Part shown: positions 1 to 8,320 of the stretch, in pieces
How positions within the stretch are numbered: position 1 is the stretch's first letter
Layout: each line of letters opens with the position of its first letter
Source of the DNA: an uncultured Ectothiorhodospiraceae bacterium
Lineage (GTDB): Bacteria > Pseudomonadota > Gammaproteobacteria > UBA6429 > Thiohalophilaceae
Assembly (NCBI GenBank): GCA_947260005.1
Contig: CAMYOL010000055.1
Coordinates: 1 to 64,000 of the forward strand
Length of the DNA stretch: 64,000 bases
Direction of reading: 5' to 3'
Notes under the pieces: model-generated
The model's input: only the letters and a program-made list of their open reading frames with translations
What the model was told of the DNA's origin: nothing
Databases searched by the model: none
Position numbers and translations under genes: made by a program

Positions 1-172
1 CTACCGCAGCTGCAAGTTTATCCGAATGTTTGTCATAAGCAACATCAACGCCTGCGACTGTTTTAATCTTTGTAAAATCATCATATCTAATAACTTTTGT
101 AGATAATTTTTCCTGTAGTTTCTTTGCTTCATCGGTGGAAAGATGCCAGTCGTGTTCTAGAGTTGGTTTCAT
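1..172 (-). CDS. nfi: Endonuclease V, N-terminal part (runs off the window)
   Basis: Only the first 57 codons are present; the gene continues beyond base 1. The family cleaves DNA near deaminated bases, above all deoxyinosine, to start repair. The visible protein begins MKPTLEHDWH and contains VAGVDVAYDKHSDKLAAAV. This matches the first conserved block of the family, where the Asp of the AG-x-DV motif (residue 43 here) is a catalytic metal ligand. The identification rests on this one block, but the spacing from the N-terminus also fits. It is followed at a distance by the chemotaxis receptor on the same strand, whose terminator separates the two. Confidence 0.72.
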   Translation of the reverse strand, partial: MKPTLEHDWHLSTDEAKKLQEKLSTKVIRYDDFTKIKTVAGVDVAYDKHSDKLAAAV

Positions 173-390
173 ATAAAAATCTTACATATAATTGATAAAT
201 ATATTTACTGTATAGCATTATACAAACATATAACAGTCTCGAACGCTAGCTTAATTATCTAGCTACATAGGTAAAACCGTGAATGAACAAAATTTAGAAT
301 ATTATATATCCTTATGAATACTGAAATATTAAAGATCCTTTCAAAGAATTGAATTTATTATCGGACTGAAAAATAACAACAATAATGTAA

Positions 391-420
391 AATAAAACGG
401 GCCCTGAGATGGGCCCACAA
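391..420 (-). terminator. Rho-independent terminator after the MCP gene
   Basis: Read on the minus strand, a GGGCCC-ATCTCA-GGGCCC hairpin (stem arms 399-404 and 411-416) is followed by GTTTTATTTT. It lies about 20 bases past the stop codon of the chemotaxis receptor, where a terminator is expected. The stem is short but all G/C. Confidence 0.7.
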
Positions 421-436
421 TATCAATTTATTCCGT

Positions 437-2320
437 CTACATTACTCTAAACTGAGATATCAATCCCTGCAGTTGCTGAGCAAGGTTAGATAACTCGCCA
501 CTTGCGTTTGCGGTTTGTTGAGCACCATCTGCGGATTGTTCGGCAACCCGGCTAATTTCAACGACATTTTTATTTATCTCTTCAGCCACCTTGCTTTGTT
601 CTTCTGCGGCCGTGGCAATCTGGATATTCATCTGACTGATGTTCGCGACTTTATCCGTGATGTGCTGTAATGAACTGCCTGCTGATGAAGCGTTGTCGAC
701 GGTCTGCTGTGCTTTTTCCTGACTGCTGGCCATCGCGCTCACGGCTTGTTGTGCGCCGGATTGTAGCTGTTCAATCATCTCCTGAATTTCCTGGGTCGAT
801 GTCTGGGTGCGACTGGCCAGGGTGCGGACTTCATCGGCGACCACGGCAAAGCCGCGTCCTTGTTCTCCGGCTCGGGCGGCTTCAATCGCGGCGTTTAAGG
901 CAAGCAGGTTGGTTTGTTCGGCGATGCTTTTTATCACATCAAGAACACCACCGATTTGTACGCTATCGGATTCGACTTTTTTAATCACCTCGGCGGCGTT
1001 AACAATGTCGCCTGCCAGGTTACTAATGGAGGAAACCGTCTCGTTCACAACCGAGCTACCCGTGTTGGCTTCCTGGTCGGCTTCATTAGCTGACTCGGCG
1101 GCTTGTTGTGCATGTCGTGCGACTTCTTGCACGGTTGCGGTCATTTCATTCATCGCCGTGGCTACTTGTTCGATTTGGCTTTGTTGTTGCTTGACGCCGG
1201 TACTGGTGATTTCGGTGATGCCCATTAGGTTACCGGACGAATCGGTAATTGTTGATGTCGATGAGGTCACTTCGGAGATCATACCTCTAAGACGAGCTAC
1301 CATTGCGTCTACTGAGGCTAACATCTGGCCGACTTCATCATTGCTTTTTACGTGAATCTCAGCCGTTAGATCACCATCGGCAACAGCGCTTAATGCGTCT
1401 TTAACTTCATCTAACGGTTTTAATGACCGGCGTATATACCAGTTCAGAAGTGCCAGGACTAAGACAAAGGCAATCGTAATCGCGGCGAAAGCATAGATTC
1501 GGATCATTTGTTGGGCATGATAACTTTCGGTATGTTTGCTAATGTTCACTAAATGGGCGACAGGTTTTCCATCTGCACCAATAACTGGTTGCGTCAAAAC
1601 GGCATAGACATCATCTGCAACCGGCTGAATGGTAAATGAAGTATTACCCAGTTCAGGGTGCTGATTATTTACCGCCTGATAAAGGTCATCATTGGTTGAG
1701 AATTCTTTATTTCCTTTGCTATCAACAATAAATACATCCGAACCGGTACTTTGTTTGAATTCGTTAATCAACGCGCCCATGTTTCGATAATAAAGACCTA
1801 CACCGGTGGCTTTTCCGGGGGCACTATATAAAGGTAAGGCAAAGATGAGTTGTAACTGTCCCTGCGTGTTTCGTTCCAGACCGGTTGAAACTTTCCCGCT
1901 TGCGAGTGCTTGTTTGACCAGACCGTTGGTGCTGGCGTTGGCACTGTTTTGTGGTTGGGCAAAGACGACGGAGTTAGAAGTGGTGACCACCTGCATGCCA
2001 TCAATGACTTTCGATGCCTTGAGACGATTAAAGGTCGGCTGTAAATTACTTGCAATTTCATCGGCATTGTTGGCTTTGAGTGCCGACATCGCGCCCTTAT
2101 TGCGGGTGATCGAGAATAACTCGGCGCGCATAGAATCCAGTTCACCTTTGGCAATACGTTCCCAAAGCAGACGTTTACTGTTTAGCGCTTCAGATTCGTA
2201 ACGGGCTTCAGCCTCTTGTTGTAACAACGATGCTGTTACCAGTAATGCAGCGGTTATCATGGCAATGGCCATCGCGCTCACCAATACCAACCGGGTTTTT
2301 AATAATCTAAATATTTTCAT
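437..2320 (-). CDS. Methyl-accepting chemotaxis protein
   Basis: This is an inner-membrane chemoreceptor that signals through CheW and CheA to the flagellar motor. It has a first membrane segment at about residues 10-30, a periplasmic sensor region to about 268, a second membrane segment at about 272-296, a HAMP domain to about 349, and a long cytoplasmic coiled coil. The signalling tip at about 465-500 contains [19 protein letters not shown] and [15 protein letters not shown], the hallmark hairpin. The sensor looks like a single Cache-type domain, but no ligand can be inferred. The start ATG lies just 24 bases after the rhodanese stop codon, so the two are probably co-transcribed. A sigma-28-like promoter upstream of the rhodanese would then drive both. 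Confidence 0.95.
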   Translation of the reverse strand: MKIFRLLKTRLVLVSAMAIAMITAALLVTASLLQQEAEARYESEALNSKRLLWERIAKGELDSMRAELFSITRNKGAMSALKANNADEIASNLQPTFNRLKASKVIDGMQVVTTSNSVVFAQPQNSANASTNGLVKQALASGKVSTGLERNTQGQLQLIFALPLYSAPGKATGVGLYYRNMGALINEFKQSTGSDVFIVDSKGNKEFSTNDDLYQAVNNQHPELGNTSFTIQPVADDVYAVLTQPVIGADGKPVAHLVNISKHTESYHAQQMIRIYAFAAITIAFVLVLALLNWYIRRSLKPLDEVKDALSAVADGDLTAEIHVKSNDEVGQMLASVDAMVARLRGMISEVTSSTSTITDSSGNLMGITEITSTGVKQQQSQIEQVATAMNEMTATVQEVARHAQQAAESANEADQEANTGSSVVNETVSSISNLAGDIVNAAEVIKKVESDSVQIGGVLDVIKSIAEQTNLLALNAAIEAARAGEQGRGFAVVADEVRTLASRTQTSTQEIQEMIEQLQSGAQQAVSAMASSQEKAQQTVDNASSAGSSLQHITDKVANISQMNIQIATAAEEQSKVAEEINKNVVEISRVAEQSADGAQQTANASGELSNLAQQLQGLISQFRVM

Positions 2321-2344
2321 ACCTTCACCTGCTCGATAATAATT

Positions 2345-2761
2345 TTATTCAACTGCATAACCACTGGCTTGCCAGTTTGGATAGCCAAGTCGATAGTAAT
2401 AGACATTCTTATACCCCCACTCGACGGCTTTTTTACAGGCCTTCGAACTGCGCATGCAGCCAGTGCTATTACAATAGATAACCAGACTGTCGTTTTGTGA
2501 CGCGACCGTGGCCAATGATTCCTGGTTGTAAACCTTTTTTAACTCCAGATGCTTTGACCCTGGGATACGACCGGCTTCCCAGTCGCGATTACTGCGTACA
2601 TCCAGAAAGATAACGCCTTGATCAAACAGTTTTTTAGCTTCTTCCGTATCGATGGTTTTGGCTCCAGCGACCTGCTCTGGCGATATTTTTTTCGCGGCAA
2701 GGGCGTGGGGGGATACGAAAGCGAATATAGATATAAATAGGAATATGGCGTGTTTATTCAT
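2345..2761 (-). CDS. Exported rhodanese-domain protein
   Basis: This is a single-domain rhodanese, a family that carries sulfane sulfur on an active-site cysteine. After a signal peptide (MNKHAIFLFISIFAFVSPHALAA) comes the domain, with FLDVRSNRDWEAGRIPGS and the active-site loop VIYCNSTGCMRSS. The protein should therefore be periplasmic. I chose the ATG at 2761 rather than an in-frame start 30 bases upstream: a GAGG Shine-Dalgarno lies 6-7 bases before it and the signal peptide begins there. It sits directly upstream of the chemoreceptor, and a sigma-28-like promoter lies about 36 bases upstream. A periplasmic sulfur carrier made together with a chemoreceptor suggests a role in sensing, but this is inference. 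Confidence 0.85.
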   Translation of the reverse strand: MNKHAIFLFISIFAFVSPHALAAKKISPEQVAGAKTIDTEEAKKLFDQGVIFLDVRSNRDWEAGRIPGSKHLELKKVYNQESLATVASQNDSLVIYCNSTGCMRSSKACKKAVEWGYKNVYYYRLGYPNWQASGYAVE

Positions 2762-2796
2762 AGCGGCCTCAGATTCATTTGCACGGTGCATAGGTC

Positions 2797-2824
2797 TTAT
2801 CGGACCAAAGGCCTTACTACTTTA
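2797..2824 (-). promoter_or_regulatory. Sigma-28 (FliA)-like promoter for the rhodanese-MCP operon
   Basis: On the minus strand, TAAAGTAG (2824-2817) is followed after 12 bases by TCCGATAA (2804-2797). The known enterobacterial FliA consensus is TAAAGTTT-N11-GCCGATAA, so the boxes match at 6/8 and 7/8 with a spacer one base longer. Transcription would begin near base 2790, about 30 bases before the rhodanese ATG. The assignment is by pattern only. Confidence 0.5.
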
Positions 2825-2864
2825 GTTCCTTCTAATATTGATTTTTGTATTGTTATTAGGTGAG

Positions 2865-2896
2865 AAACCGCTAATTTCGTCCTGATTTAGCGGTTT
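2865..2896 (-). terminator. Hairpin, likely terminator of the DsrE-like gene
   Basis: AAACCGCTAA (2865-2874) pairs with TTAGCGGTTT (2887-2896) in a perfect 10-base-pair stem. It lies about 140 bases downstream of the DsrE-like gene and just upstream of the sigma-28-like promoter of the next gene, so it would insulate the two. The following T run is short, so its strength is uncertain. Confidence 0.5.
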
Positions 2897-3038
2897 TGAT
2901 GGGAATTAGATTAACATAGACCCATTGTGGCGAAAATGTGTATCAAACAGCTCGAATGTTCACAGTTGTATGAGAGGCCATCGGGGTGAGTACCGATTCC
3001 ATCGCTCCCCTTTATTGGACAATGCGTATCACACAAAG

Positions 3039-3617
3039 TCAGGATATAAAATAAGCGGTTCTGGCATTTAACGCCACTTCATACATTGCCGCCACGCCGC
3101 AAATATCAACCGGGACGACCCACTCATCATGATCAAAACCCATTACGCTTAATGAAGGCGCACAAACCTGAAATTTCACCCCGGCTTCTTCGGCAATCTC
3201 AATTTGTTCCTCAAGCGAGGCCATATTCTTTTTCATCATGAAATTAAACATCTTTCGACCAAGCCCACCAAATGACATTTTAGATGGCGGTAAATCCTTT
3301 GCGCTGCCAGGGACCATCAGGTTAATGAGTTTGTTGGGGAATGTTTTTCCTTTTAGTCGCTTACCTTTTTTAATAACACTACAACCCCAGAAGGTAAAAT
3401 ACATGGTGACTTCCATACCCATACCGATCGCACCATTGGCCATAATGAAGGCGGCAATGGCTTTATCAAATTCACCCGATAATAAAATAATGGATACGCG
3501 GTTATCGGGTACTCTGGCTTTAATGTCATTTAACTGACTATCTAAACTGGCAACCTTTTGGGTTAGCTCAGCAAGTTCGGCGAGGTGGGGTTTGGAATTA
3601 TCGATTACAGCGCTCAT
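3039..3617 (-). CDS. DsrE/DsrF-like family protein
   Basis: This is a cytosolic DsrE/F-like protein. The family includes sulfur carriers and peroxiredoxin-related proteins of unknown role. The N-terminal 40 residues look like a coiled coil (LAELAELTQKVASLDSQL), followed by the fold's first strand (VSIILLSGEFDKAIAAFIMA) and MEVTMYFTFWGCSVIKK. Cysteines occur at FWGCS and QVCAPS, positions that carry function in some homologues. An AGGAG site lies six bases before the ATG. The gene is divergent from a MarR-type regulator, which probably controls it. With the neighbouring rhodanese it suggests reactive-sulfur metabolism, although the substrate is unknown. Confidence 0.8.
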   Translation of the reverse strand: MSAVIDNSKPHLAELAELTQKVASLDSQLNDIKARVPDNRVSIILLSGEFDKAIAAFIMANGAIGMGMEVTMYFTFWGCSVIKKGKRLKGKTFPNKLINLMVPGSAKDLPPSKMSFGGLGRKMFNFMMKKNMASLEEQIEIAEEAGVKFQVCAPSLSVMGFDHDEWVVPVDICGVAAMYEVALNARTAYFIS

Positions 3618-3705
3618 GTTAGACTCCTGTGCGTTTGGGTACTGAATTTATAATTAAGCTTATATAAGATAATCATGATTTAATATATTCGAGCCCGGGC
3701 TTTTT

Positions 3706-3724
3706 GTTAGTTGCCCTAACTAAC
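3706..3724. promoter_or_regulatory. Inverted repeat, candidate MarR operator
   Basis: GTTAGTT-GCCCT-AACTAAC is a perfect 7-base inverted repeat with a 5-base centre, 29 bases upstream of the MarR start and between the two divergent genes. MarR dimers typically bind such 16-20-base palindromes. A second palindrome, AGCCCGGGCT, lies just upstream at 3692-3701. Function is inferred from position. Confidence 0.5.
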
Positions 3725-3753
3725 TTGATTGCAAGTTCGCTAAAAGGAAAGGT

Positions 3754-4164
3754 ATGGAACATTTAAATGTACTGAAATTTATAGACGTGACCGGTGTATT
3801 CGAACGAAAGATTAACCTGGCGTTAAACTATGCCGGGTTGCGTCTTCCGCATTTTAAGGCCATCAATTATCTGGAAAAGGCAGGCAAGGTAACGGTGTCG
3901 GACTTGAGTCGTTCGATGTGTGTCACCCGGGCGACGATGAGTGTGCTGGCGAATCAGTTAATCAAGGCCGGAGTCGTTGAAACACACGAAAACAGTGCTG
4001 ATAAACGATCGCATTATTTAAAGTTAACCACGCTGGGTTTAAATCGACTGAAAGTAGCAAAACAGGAAGTGGCCCTGGTTGAAGAGAAAATCAGTATGAA
4101 GTTATCTCCAGAGCTAATTGAAACACTTAATCAAGTTTCTAATATGGTGTTGGAAGAGTTATAA
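3754..4164 (+). CDS. MarR-family transcriptional regulator
   Basis: This is a 136-residue winged-helix regulator of the MarR type, which usually works as a dimeric repressor released by a small ligand or by cysteine oxidation. The DNA-binding part is visible: VTVSDLSRSMCVTRATMSVL is the helix-turn-helix, followed by the wing ETHENSADKRSHYLKLT with its conserved DxRxxxLxLT pattern. One cysteine lies within the recognition region (SRSMCVTR), which could be a redox or sulfur sensor, but this is speculation. A good ribosome site (AAGGAAAGG) precedes the ATG. It is divergent from the DsrE-like gene and overlaps the end of the convergent methyltransferase gene by six bases. Confidence 0.9.
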   Translation: MEHLNVLKFIDVTGVFERKINLALNYAGLRLPHFKAINYLEKAGKVTVSDLSRSMCVTRATMSVLANQLIKAGVVETHENSADKRSHYLKLTTLGLNRLKVAKQEVALVEEKISMKLSPELIETLNQVSNMVLEEL

Positions 4165-4758
4165 CTTTACTAATTTAATGCGACGAAACCAGCCGCCGAC
4201 CATAGTTGGTTCGTCATTAACCAGTTTTAGTTTTGGCGCATGTGATAATACTTGTTCAAATACGACGTTTGTTCGAGTCGCAATATGACGAATAAATAAA
4301 TTTAACAAGCGACGACAAGGAGCAAGTTGGCCAGGGCGGATAAATTTATCCAGAATTAATACTTCCCCTCCCGGTTTGATAACGCGCTCAACCTCCATAA
4401 TTAGTTTCTCAGGTGTTGGCACCACCGCCAAAATTAAATGACAGATCACAATATCAAATTCCTCATTTTCAAAAGGTAAGTCAGTGACATCACCCTGGTG
4501 CAGAGTAATGGATTGATCGGGTTTTATGCGTTGAGCGGCACGCTTTAACATCGCGGGCGTGAAGTCAATACCATGATAATCTGCGCCAGACGGAAGATGT
4601 TCAAAATCAAGTCCGGTACCCACACCAGCGAGCAATATTTTTTTACCACTGACAGTACCAAGTTGTTCGAGGCTTTTTTTGCGTATCCCCATCGTACCAG
4701 CGGCCACCATGGCATCATAAATAGGGGCGAGTAACGTGTAACTGTGTTTTAAACTCAT
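4159..4758 (-). CDS. Class I SAM-dependent methyltransferase
   Basis: This 199-residue protein has the Rossmann methyltransferase fold. Motif I is KILLAGVGTGLDFEHLP, the acidic residue after strand 2 is in YHGIDFT, and GDVTDLPFENEEFDIVICH covers motifs II and III. It resembles UbiE-like and PmtA-like (phosphatidylethanolamine N-methyltransferase) enzymes. The substrate could be a quinone, a lipid or another small molecule and cannot be told from the sequence. It lies 97 bases downstream of apaG on the same strand and its end overlaps the convergent MarR gene. No clear Shine-Dalgarno precedes the ATG. Confidence 0.85.
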   Translation of the reverse strand: MSLKHSYTLLAPIYDAMVAAGTMGIRKKSLEQLGTVSGKKILLAGVGTGLDFEHLPSGADYHGIDFTPAMLKRAAQRIKPDQSITLHQGDVTDLPFENEEFDIVICHLILAVVPTPEKLIMEVERVIKPGGEVLILDKFIRPGQLAPCRRLLNLFIRHIATRTNVVFEQVLSHAPKLKLVNDEPTMVGGWFRRIKLVKL

Positions 4759-4855
4759 GAGAGTATTCTACACACGAACAGCATTGGTGCGAATCTAATA
4801 ATAAGTTTGCGACATCATAGCGGGTTAAGCTTTACGGGTGGAGATGGAGCCGGAT

Positions 4856-5239
4856 TTAATGCAGTTTGTTGGGCATCGACAAGGTAAACGGGGCAATCGG
4901 ACATTCAAATTCATTACCATCGTCAGCGACCATTTGATAACTGCCTTGCATGCTGCCAACCGGAGTATCGAGTAAGGTGCCACTGGTGTATTGGAAGCCT
5001 TCGCCGGGATCTAAATGCGGCTGCTCACCAACAACGCCTTCACCACGCACTTCCTGGGTGTTGCCATCGGCATCTGTGATAATCCAATGTCGTGTAAGGA
5101 GTTGAGCGGGAACGCTGCCCTCGTTTTTGATAGTAATTGTATATGCAAAGGCATAACGCTCATTGTCAGGATCAGATTGTTCAGGGATATAAGTGGTCTC
5201 CACTGAAACCGTGGTGTTGTATGTGTTTGATTGGTCCAT
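4856..5239 (-). CDS. apaG: ApaG family protein
   Basis: ApaG is a small fibronectin-III-like beta-sandwich protein found across proteobacteria. Its biochemical role is unsettled, with links to Co2+/Mg2+ resistance and an ATP/GTP-binding fold. The 127 residues match the usual length of about 125. The conserved core is present: FAYTITIKNEG, QLLTRHWIITDADG, VRGEGVVGEQPHLDPGEGF and GSMQGSYQMV. In enterobacteria apaG directly follows rsmA. Here a three-gene unit (CheW-LysM, HEAGH, ComFB) separates them, and apaH is not next to it. Confidence 0.95.
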   Translation of the reverse strand: MDQSNTYNTTVSVETTYIPEQSDPDNERYAFAYTITIKNEGSVPAQLLTRHWIITDADGNTQEVRGEGVVGEQPHLDPGEGFQYTSGTLLDTPVGSMQGSYQMVADDGNEFECPIAPFTLSMPNKLH

Positions 5240-5331
5240 AATATTACGGGTTGCCTGCGTTATCTGAGTTGGAATAGGTTTATTCTACTATTAAGCCGGC
5301 TGCGGGTAAATTTATCCTGACTCGGGACTCA

Positions 5332-5616
5332 CTAAGCTGTGCTTTCACGATCGTTGCGATGCTGGGTGACATATTCAATCGCTGCGGTGACCGCTTTGTG
5401 TACTTCGTAATCAATTTTTTCACGCTCAGCCTGACTCATGTAGTAAACCATGTCGACGTCGTGTTTGACATAACGAGAGGGCAGTTGGTTCAATGACACA
5501 CAGGCAACATCCTCCAGAAATAGCGGATCAGTCTCGATAAATTCGGCCTCAATCATGTCGTTAAGGCGTCTCACGACTAAAAACTCATAGTAATTGTGGA
5601 TATTATCAAAGGCCAT
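5332..5616 (-). CDS. ComFB-family protein
   Basis: This 94-residue protein matches the ComFB (late competence development) family. Members in some bacteria have been reported to bind cyclic dinucleotides, so a regulatory role in motility or surface behaviour is plausible. Visible family features are DNIHNYYEFLVVRRLNDMI near the start and DVACVSLNQLPSRYVKHDV in the middle. I prefer the ATG at 5616 over one 15 bases upstream, because a GGAGG sits eight bases before it and would lie inside the coding region of the longer form. It follows the HEAGH gene by 28 bases, so it is most likely the third gene of the CheW-LysM operon. Confidence 0.8.
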   Translation of the reverse strand: MAFDNIHNYYEFLVVRRLNDMIEAEFIETDPLFLEDVACVSLNQLPSRYVKHDVDMVYYMSQAEREKIDYEVHKAVTAAIEYVTQHRNDRESTA

Positions 5617-5644
5617 GCCTTGGACCTCCATAGGTTTTTATGGA

Positions 5645-6187
5645 TCAAATCCGGCTGCGTAACTGCCAGCTGGGTTGCCCGGTTTCATCGATAATTCCTT
5701 TTTCAATCAGCCAGTTACAGGCATCTTGAGCATCGTGTTCAAACCATTTTTGGGTCGAACCGAGGCGAAAGGTATATCCCCATTGATCCATATCGGCCAT
5801 CATGCGACTTTTATTTAGACCTGCCAGTTGATCGGCAAGTAATATTTGCAGGTAACAGACCCCATTTTCCTCGTCGTAATCCCCGCCCGCATTGGTGTCC
5901 AGCTTATGGCGGCGATCAGGACTCATGCAAATGTAATGACCTGCTTCGTGTAGGGCTGAATGGATGGGAGTGTCTGGACGGATGTATAAGCTATCACCAA
6001 CCAGGCCGGCCTCTTCATCCCCCCAAAAGCTGCCTGGGATCGGCTGTTTTGCAGCACTTAATTGGACGTTCAGTTGATAGGGGGTCAATAGCGTAATTAG
6101 CGCCTTGAGATCGATGTCTCTCACGCGTAACACGTCAACCTGCTTAGCGTTTGTGTTTTGTTCTGACTTTTTTGATGATGCGGACAC
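5645..6187 (-). CDS. Unknown protein with HEAGH metal-binding motif
   Basis: I do not recognise a named family. The protein is soluble, with no signal peptide or membrane segment. Residues 80-84 are HEAGH, an HExxH motif in the context IHSALHEAGHYICMS, which often binds zinc in peptidases. A possible third ligand could come from the acidic GGDYDEENGVCY or the downstream His/Asp region (WFEHDAQDACNWL). The predicted start is GTG and the first 44 bases overlap the end of the CheW-LysM gene. An alternative GTG just past that gene's stop, with AGCAGG before it, is also possible. The overlap implies translational coupling and a shared function with the CheW-LysM protein. Confidence 0.75.
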   Translation of the reverse strand: MSASSKKSEQNTNAKQVDVLRVRDIDLKALITLLTPYQLNVQLSAAKQPIPGSFWGDEEAGLVGDSLYIRPDTPIHSALHEAGHYICMSPDRRHKLDTNAGGDYDEENGVCYLQILLADQLAGLNKSRMMADMDQWGYTFRLGSTQKWFEHDAQDACNWLIEKGIIDETGQPSWQLRSRI

Positions 6188-8288
6188 GGTTGCCTGGGTA
6201 TATTAGATCTGGGTTTTTAATATTGCTTAGCCGAGCTAACTCGGGGTATTTATATGGGTTATTTACATAGCGAATGGCAATATGCCATAGAGTATCACCT
6301 TTGACTACTATATGAATAATCTCAGTACTCGAGATTGAGTTTGTCTGAGTTGGCTGGGGCTTGGTTTTTACCTTGGGGAGAGAACGGGTCATGTCTGTAT
6401 TAAGGTCATTGGTAACCTGATCAGTGCTATTTTTATCGACCGTAATCGCAATGTCGATTTCTTTATCATGTTGATCGTCAGCAGACTCGTCGACAGGTGG
6501 TATATCGTGTTTGAATACGGTGGTTTCTTCTGGAACCTCGAGCACGATGGTGATGCCGGTATTATCAGATTGGATATCAGCATGAAAATCAGAGCGTTCA
6601 TTTTGTTGTGATGAAATTGTTTCGGTTTCGGTCTGATTAATGGCAGGCGAATCAATCGCCTGGGCATCTGCGGTTTCGTCAATTGTGTTTTCGGTGGTCG
6701 AATTTGCTGAACCGATGTCACTTAATCTGTCATTATCGTGACCGTCGTTTCGCAGATTATCGGTGGTGTTGGTTTGTTCTTGAGCCTTTATCCGTAACTC
6801 AGAAATGCTTATTTCATTCAGGTTTTTAGATACATCGCCGGTCTGTTTAGTATTTTTTTCAGAATAAGAAAATAAATTCTGTGTATCGTTTTCGTTGGTA
6901 TTAGATTCATTAACGCCAGACACTGATTCTTTTACCGGTTTTGATTTTGTATCACTTTTTACGATTTGACTTGTTTTTGTATCGTCATAACTATCACTAC
7001 TTAGATACCAGACTAATCCAGGTATCATAATTAAAGCCACCAGTAGAAAGAATATAATTAAAGAAACTGAATGATTGTTTTCGTGTTCTTTATTTATTTT
7101 TTTTGACCTGCCAGGGCTATGTTTTTGCGAAGTTGAAATATTATTAACAGAGTTGGTCGGTTCGATATTATTTGTTGAATTAGAACTATGTGGTTGAATT
7201 TCCTGTTGGTTATTTATCGTTTGAATAGCGCTTGTTTTATTTTGTGAAGATCGTATGCCTGTCGATAAGCTGGCAGGTGAAGATGGACCGAGTTGTTTTT
7301 CTTTTCGATCTTTGTTTTTCTTTGTCTCACTAGTATTTAAATTTTCCGAAAACTTACTAAGTTGTGACGAGTGTGTCTGCGCTGGTTCTTTTTTCGCGTC
7401 CTGCTTGATGGTTGATGTTTCGTTATTTTTAGAATTGGATTGAGTTCCAGTTACTGAGTTTGTTTTAGCTTTTTTACTTGTTGTATCTGACTTTAGTGTA
7501 TCAGACTGGGTTTGAGTAACCATCGATGGATTAATTTTGTCTTTTCCCAATGTGGTGGGTGTAAGGGACTGGAATGCAGCCGATTCATTGTTTGAGGTCG
7601 TCGAAATAGGGGGAGTGGAGGAGGTTGATTTCAACTTCGTTGTCGAAGATGTTAAACGGGGTGAGTCATCTTTAATGGTTTTTGTTTTGTTGTCCTCTGT
7701 ATCGGATTCAATAGCGGTGATTGTTTTTTTATCTGTTATTGAAGATTCGCTGTGTTGAGTTACTCGAGACCCAATCGTTTGTTTTGTCACTTCCGGGGCT
7801 GGTTTTGATAAGGCCTGTTGTGTTAGTAGATGTTCGATATAGACACGTAAATAACCGCTGGTCGGTATGTTGTATAAGTTTTCAAACTCAGCGTAAAGAT
7901 ATATCTTTTTATCTAATAATAATGTTTTTGTGAATATTCCGCGTGGTAATAGCGGGGGTAAAGTTCCCCAACCACTTGCGGGAATTTCCATGACTTCTCG
8001 AATTTCGTCTACCCAAAAACCCACATGTCCCGTTTCAATTTGGGTAATGATGACACGGCCGGGGTGTTCCCATTGCTCTTTATCAACGCCAAACTTAAAG
8101 CGCAAATCCAGGTTACTGACGATATAGCCAGAATGTTTAAAAATACCCGGTTTAGCCAAATCACTGCCGGGGGGACGGGTTAAGGTAGGTGGGTGGATGA
8201 TACTGAGAACCGGTAAAGAAGGGGCACAACAAAGCACCGGGCCCACCCGGAATAGTAACAACGAGTTATTGTTGGTTAGTTCAACCAA
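6144..8288 (-). CDS. CheW-like domain / TM / LysM fusion protein
   Basis: This 714-residue protein has an unusual layout. Residues about 8-135 look like a CheW-type adaptor domain (LLLFRVGPVLCCAPSLPVL, GHVGFWVDEIREVMEIP). Then comes a Ser/Thr/Asn/Lys-rich linker to about 395. A basic stretch (GRSKKINK) precedes one membrane segment at about 408-429 (SLIIFFLLVALIMIPGLVWY), followed by a second low-complexity acidic region. A LysM domain covers 659-705 (VVKGDTLWHIAIRY, PDLIYPGNRVRI). Charge bias puts CheW in the cytoplasm and LysM in the periplasm on peptidoglycan. The start codon is TTG, and no upstream in-frame ATG exists after the preceding stop. A sigma-28-like promoter lies 33 bases upstream. 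It could anchor or tune a chemoreceptor array at the cell wall, but this is inference. Confidence 0.85.
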   Translation of the reverse strand: MVELTNNNSLLLFRVGPVLCCAPSLPVLSIIHPPTLTRPPGSDLAKPGIFKHSGYIVSNLDLRFKFGVDKEQWEHPGRVIITQIETGHVGFWVDEIREVMEIPASGWGTLPPLLPRGIFTKTLLLDKKIYLYAEFENLYNIPTSGYLRVYIEHLLTQQALSKPAPEVTKQTIGSRVTQHSESSITDKKTITAIESDTEDNKTKTIKDDSPRLTSSTTKLKSTSSTPPISTTSNNESAAFQSLTPTTLGKDKINPSMVTQTQSDTLKSDTTSKKAKTNSVTGTQSNSKNNETSTIKQDAKKEPAQTHSSQLSKFSENLNTSETKKNKDRKEKQLGPSSPASLSTGIRSSQNKTSAIQTINNQQEIQPHSSNSTNNIEPTNSVNNISTSQKHSPGRSKKINKEHENNHSVSLIIFFLLVALIMIPGLVWYLSSDSYDDTKTSQIVKSDTKSKPVKESVSGVNESNTNENDTQNLFSYSEKNTKQTGDVSKNLNEISISELRIKAQEQTNTTDNLRNDGHDNDRLSDIGSANSTTENTIDETADAQAIDSPAINQTETETISSQQNERSDFHADIQSDNTGITIVLEVPEETTVFKHDIPPVDESADDQHDKEIDIAITVDKNSTDQVTNDLNTDMTRSLPKVKTKPQPTQTNSISSTEIIHIVVKGDTLWHIAIRYVNNPYKYPELARLSNIKNPDLIYPGNRVRIIKKVRTKHKR

Positions 8289-8320
8289 GTCATGTTCTAG
8301 CGGTATTCATATATAAGGTG

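Noticed and set aside
807-1355. A 182-codon open frame antisense to the chemoreceptor gene
   Set aside because: It lies wholly inside a clear coding sequence on the other strand, has a Ser/Ala-rich composition typical of reverse-strand MCP sequence, and has no ribosome site.
7255-8127. Several plus-strand open frames inside the CheW-LysM gene
   Set aside because: They are antisense to low-complexity Ser/Thr coding sequence, which leaves the opposite strand free of stops.
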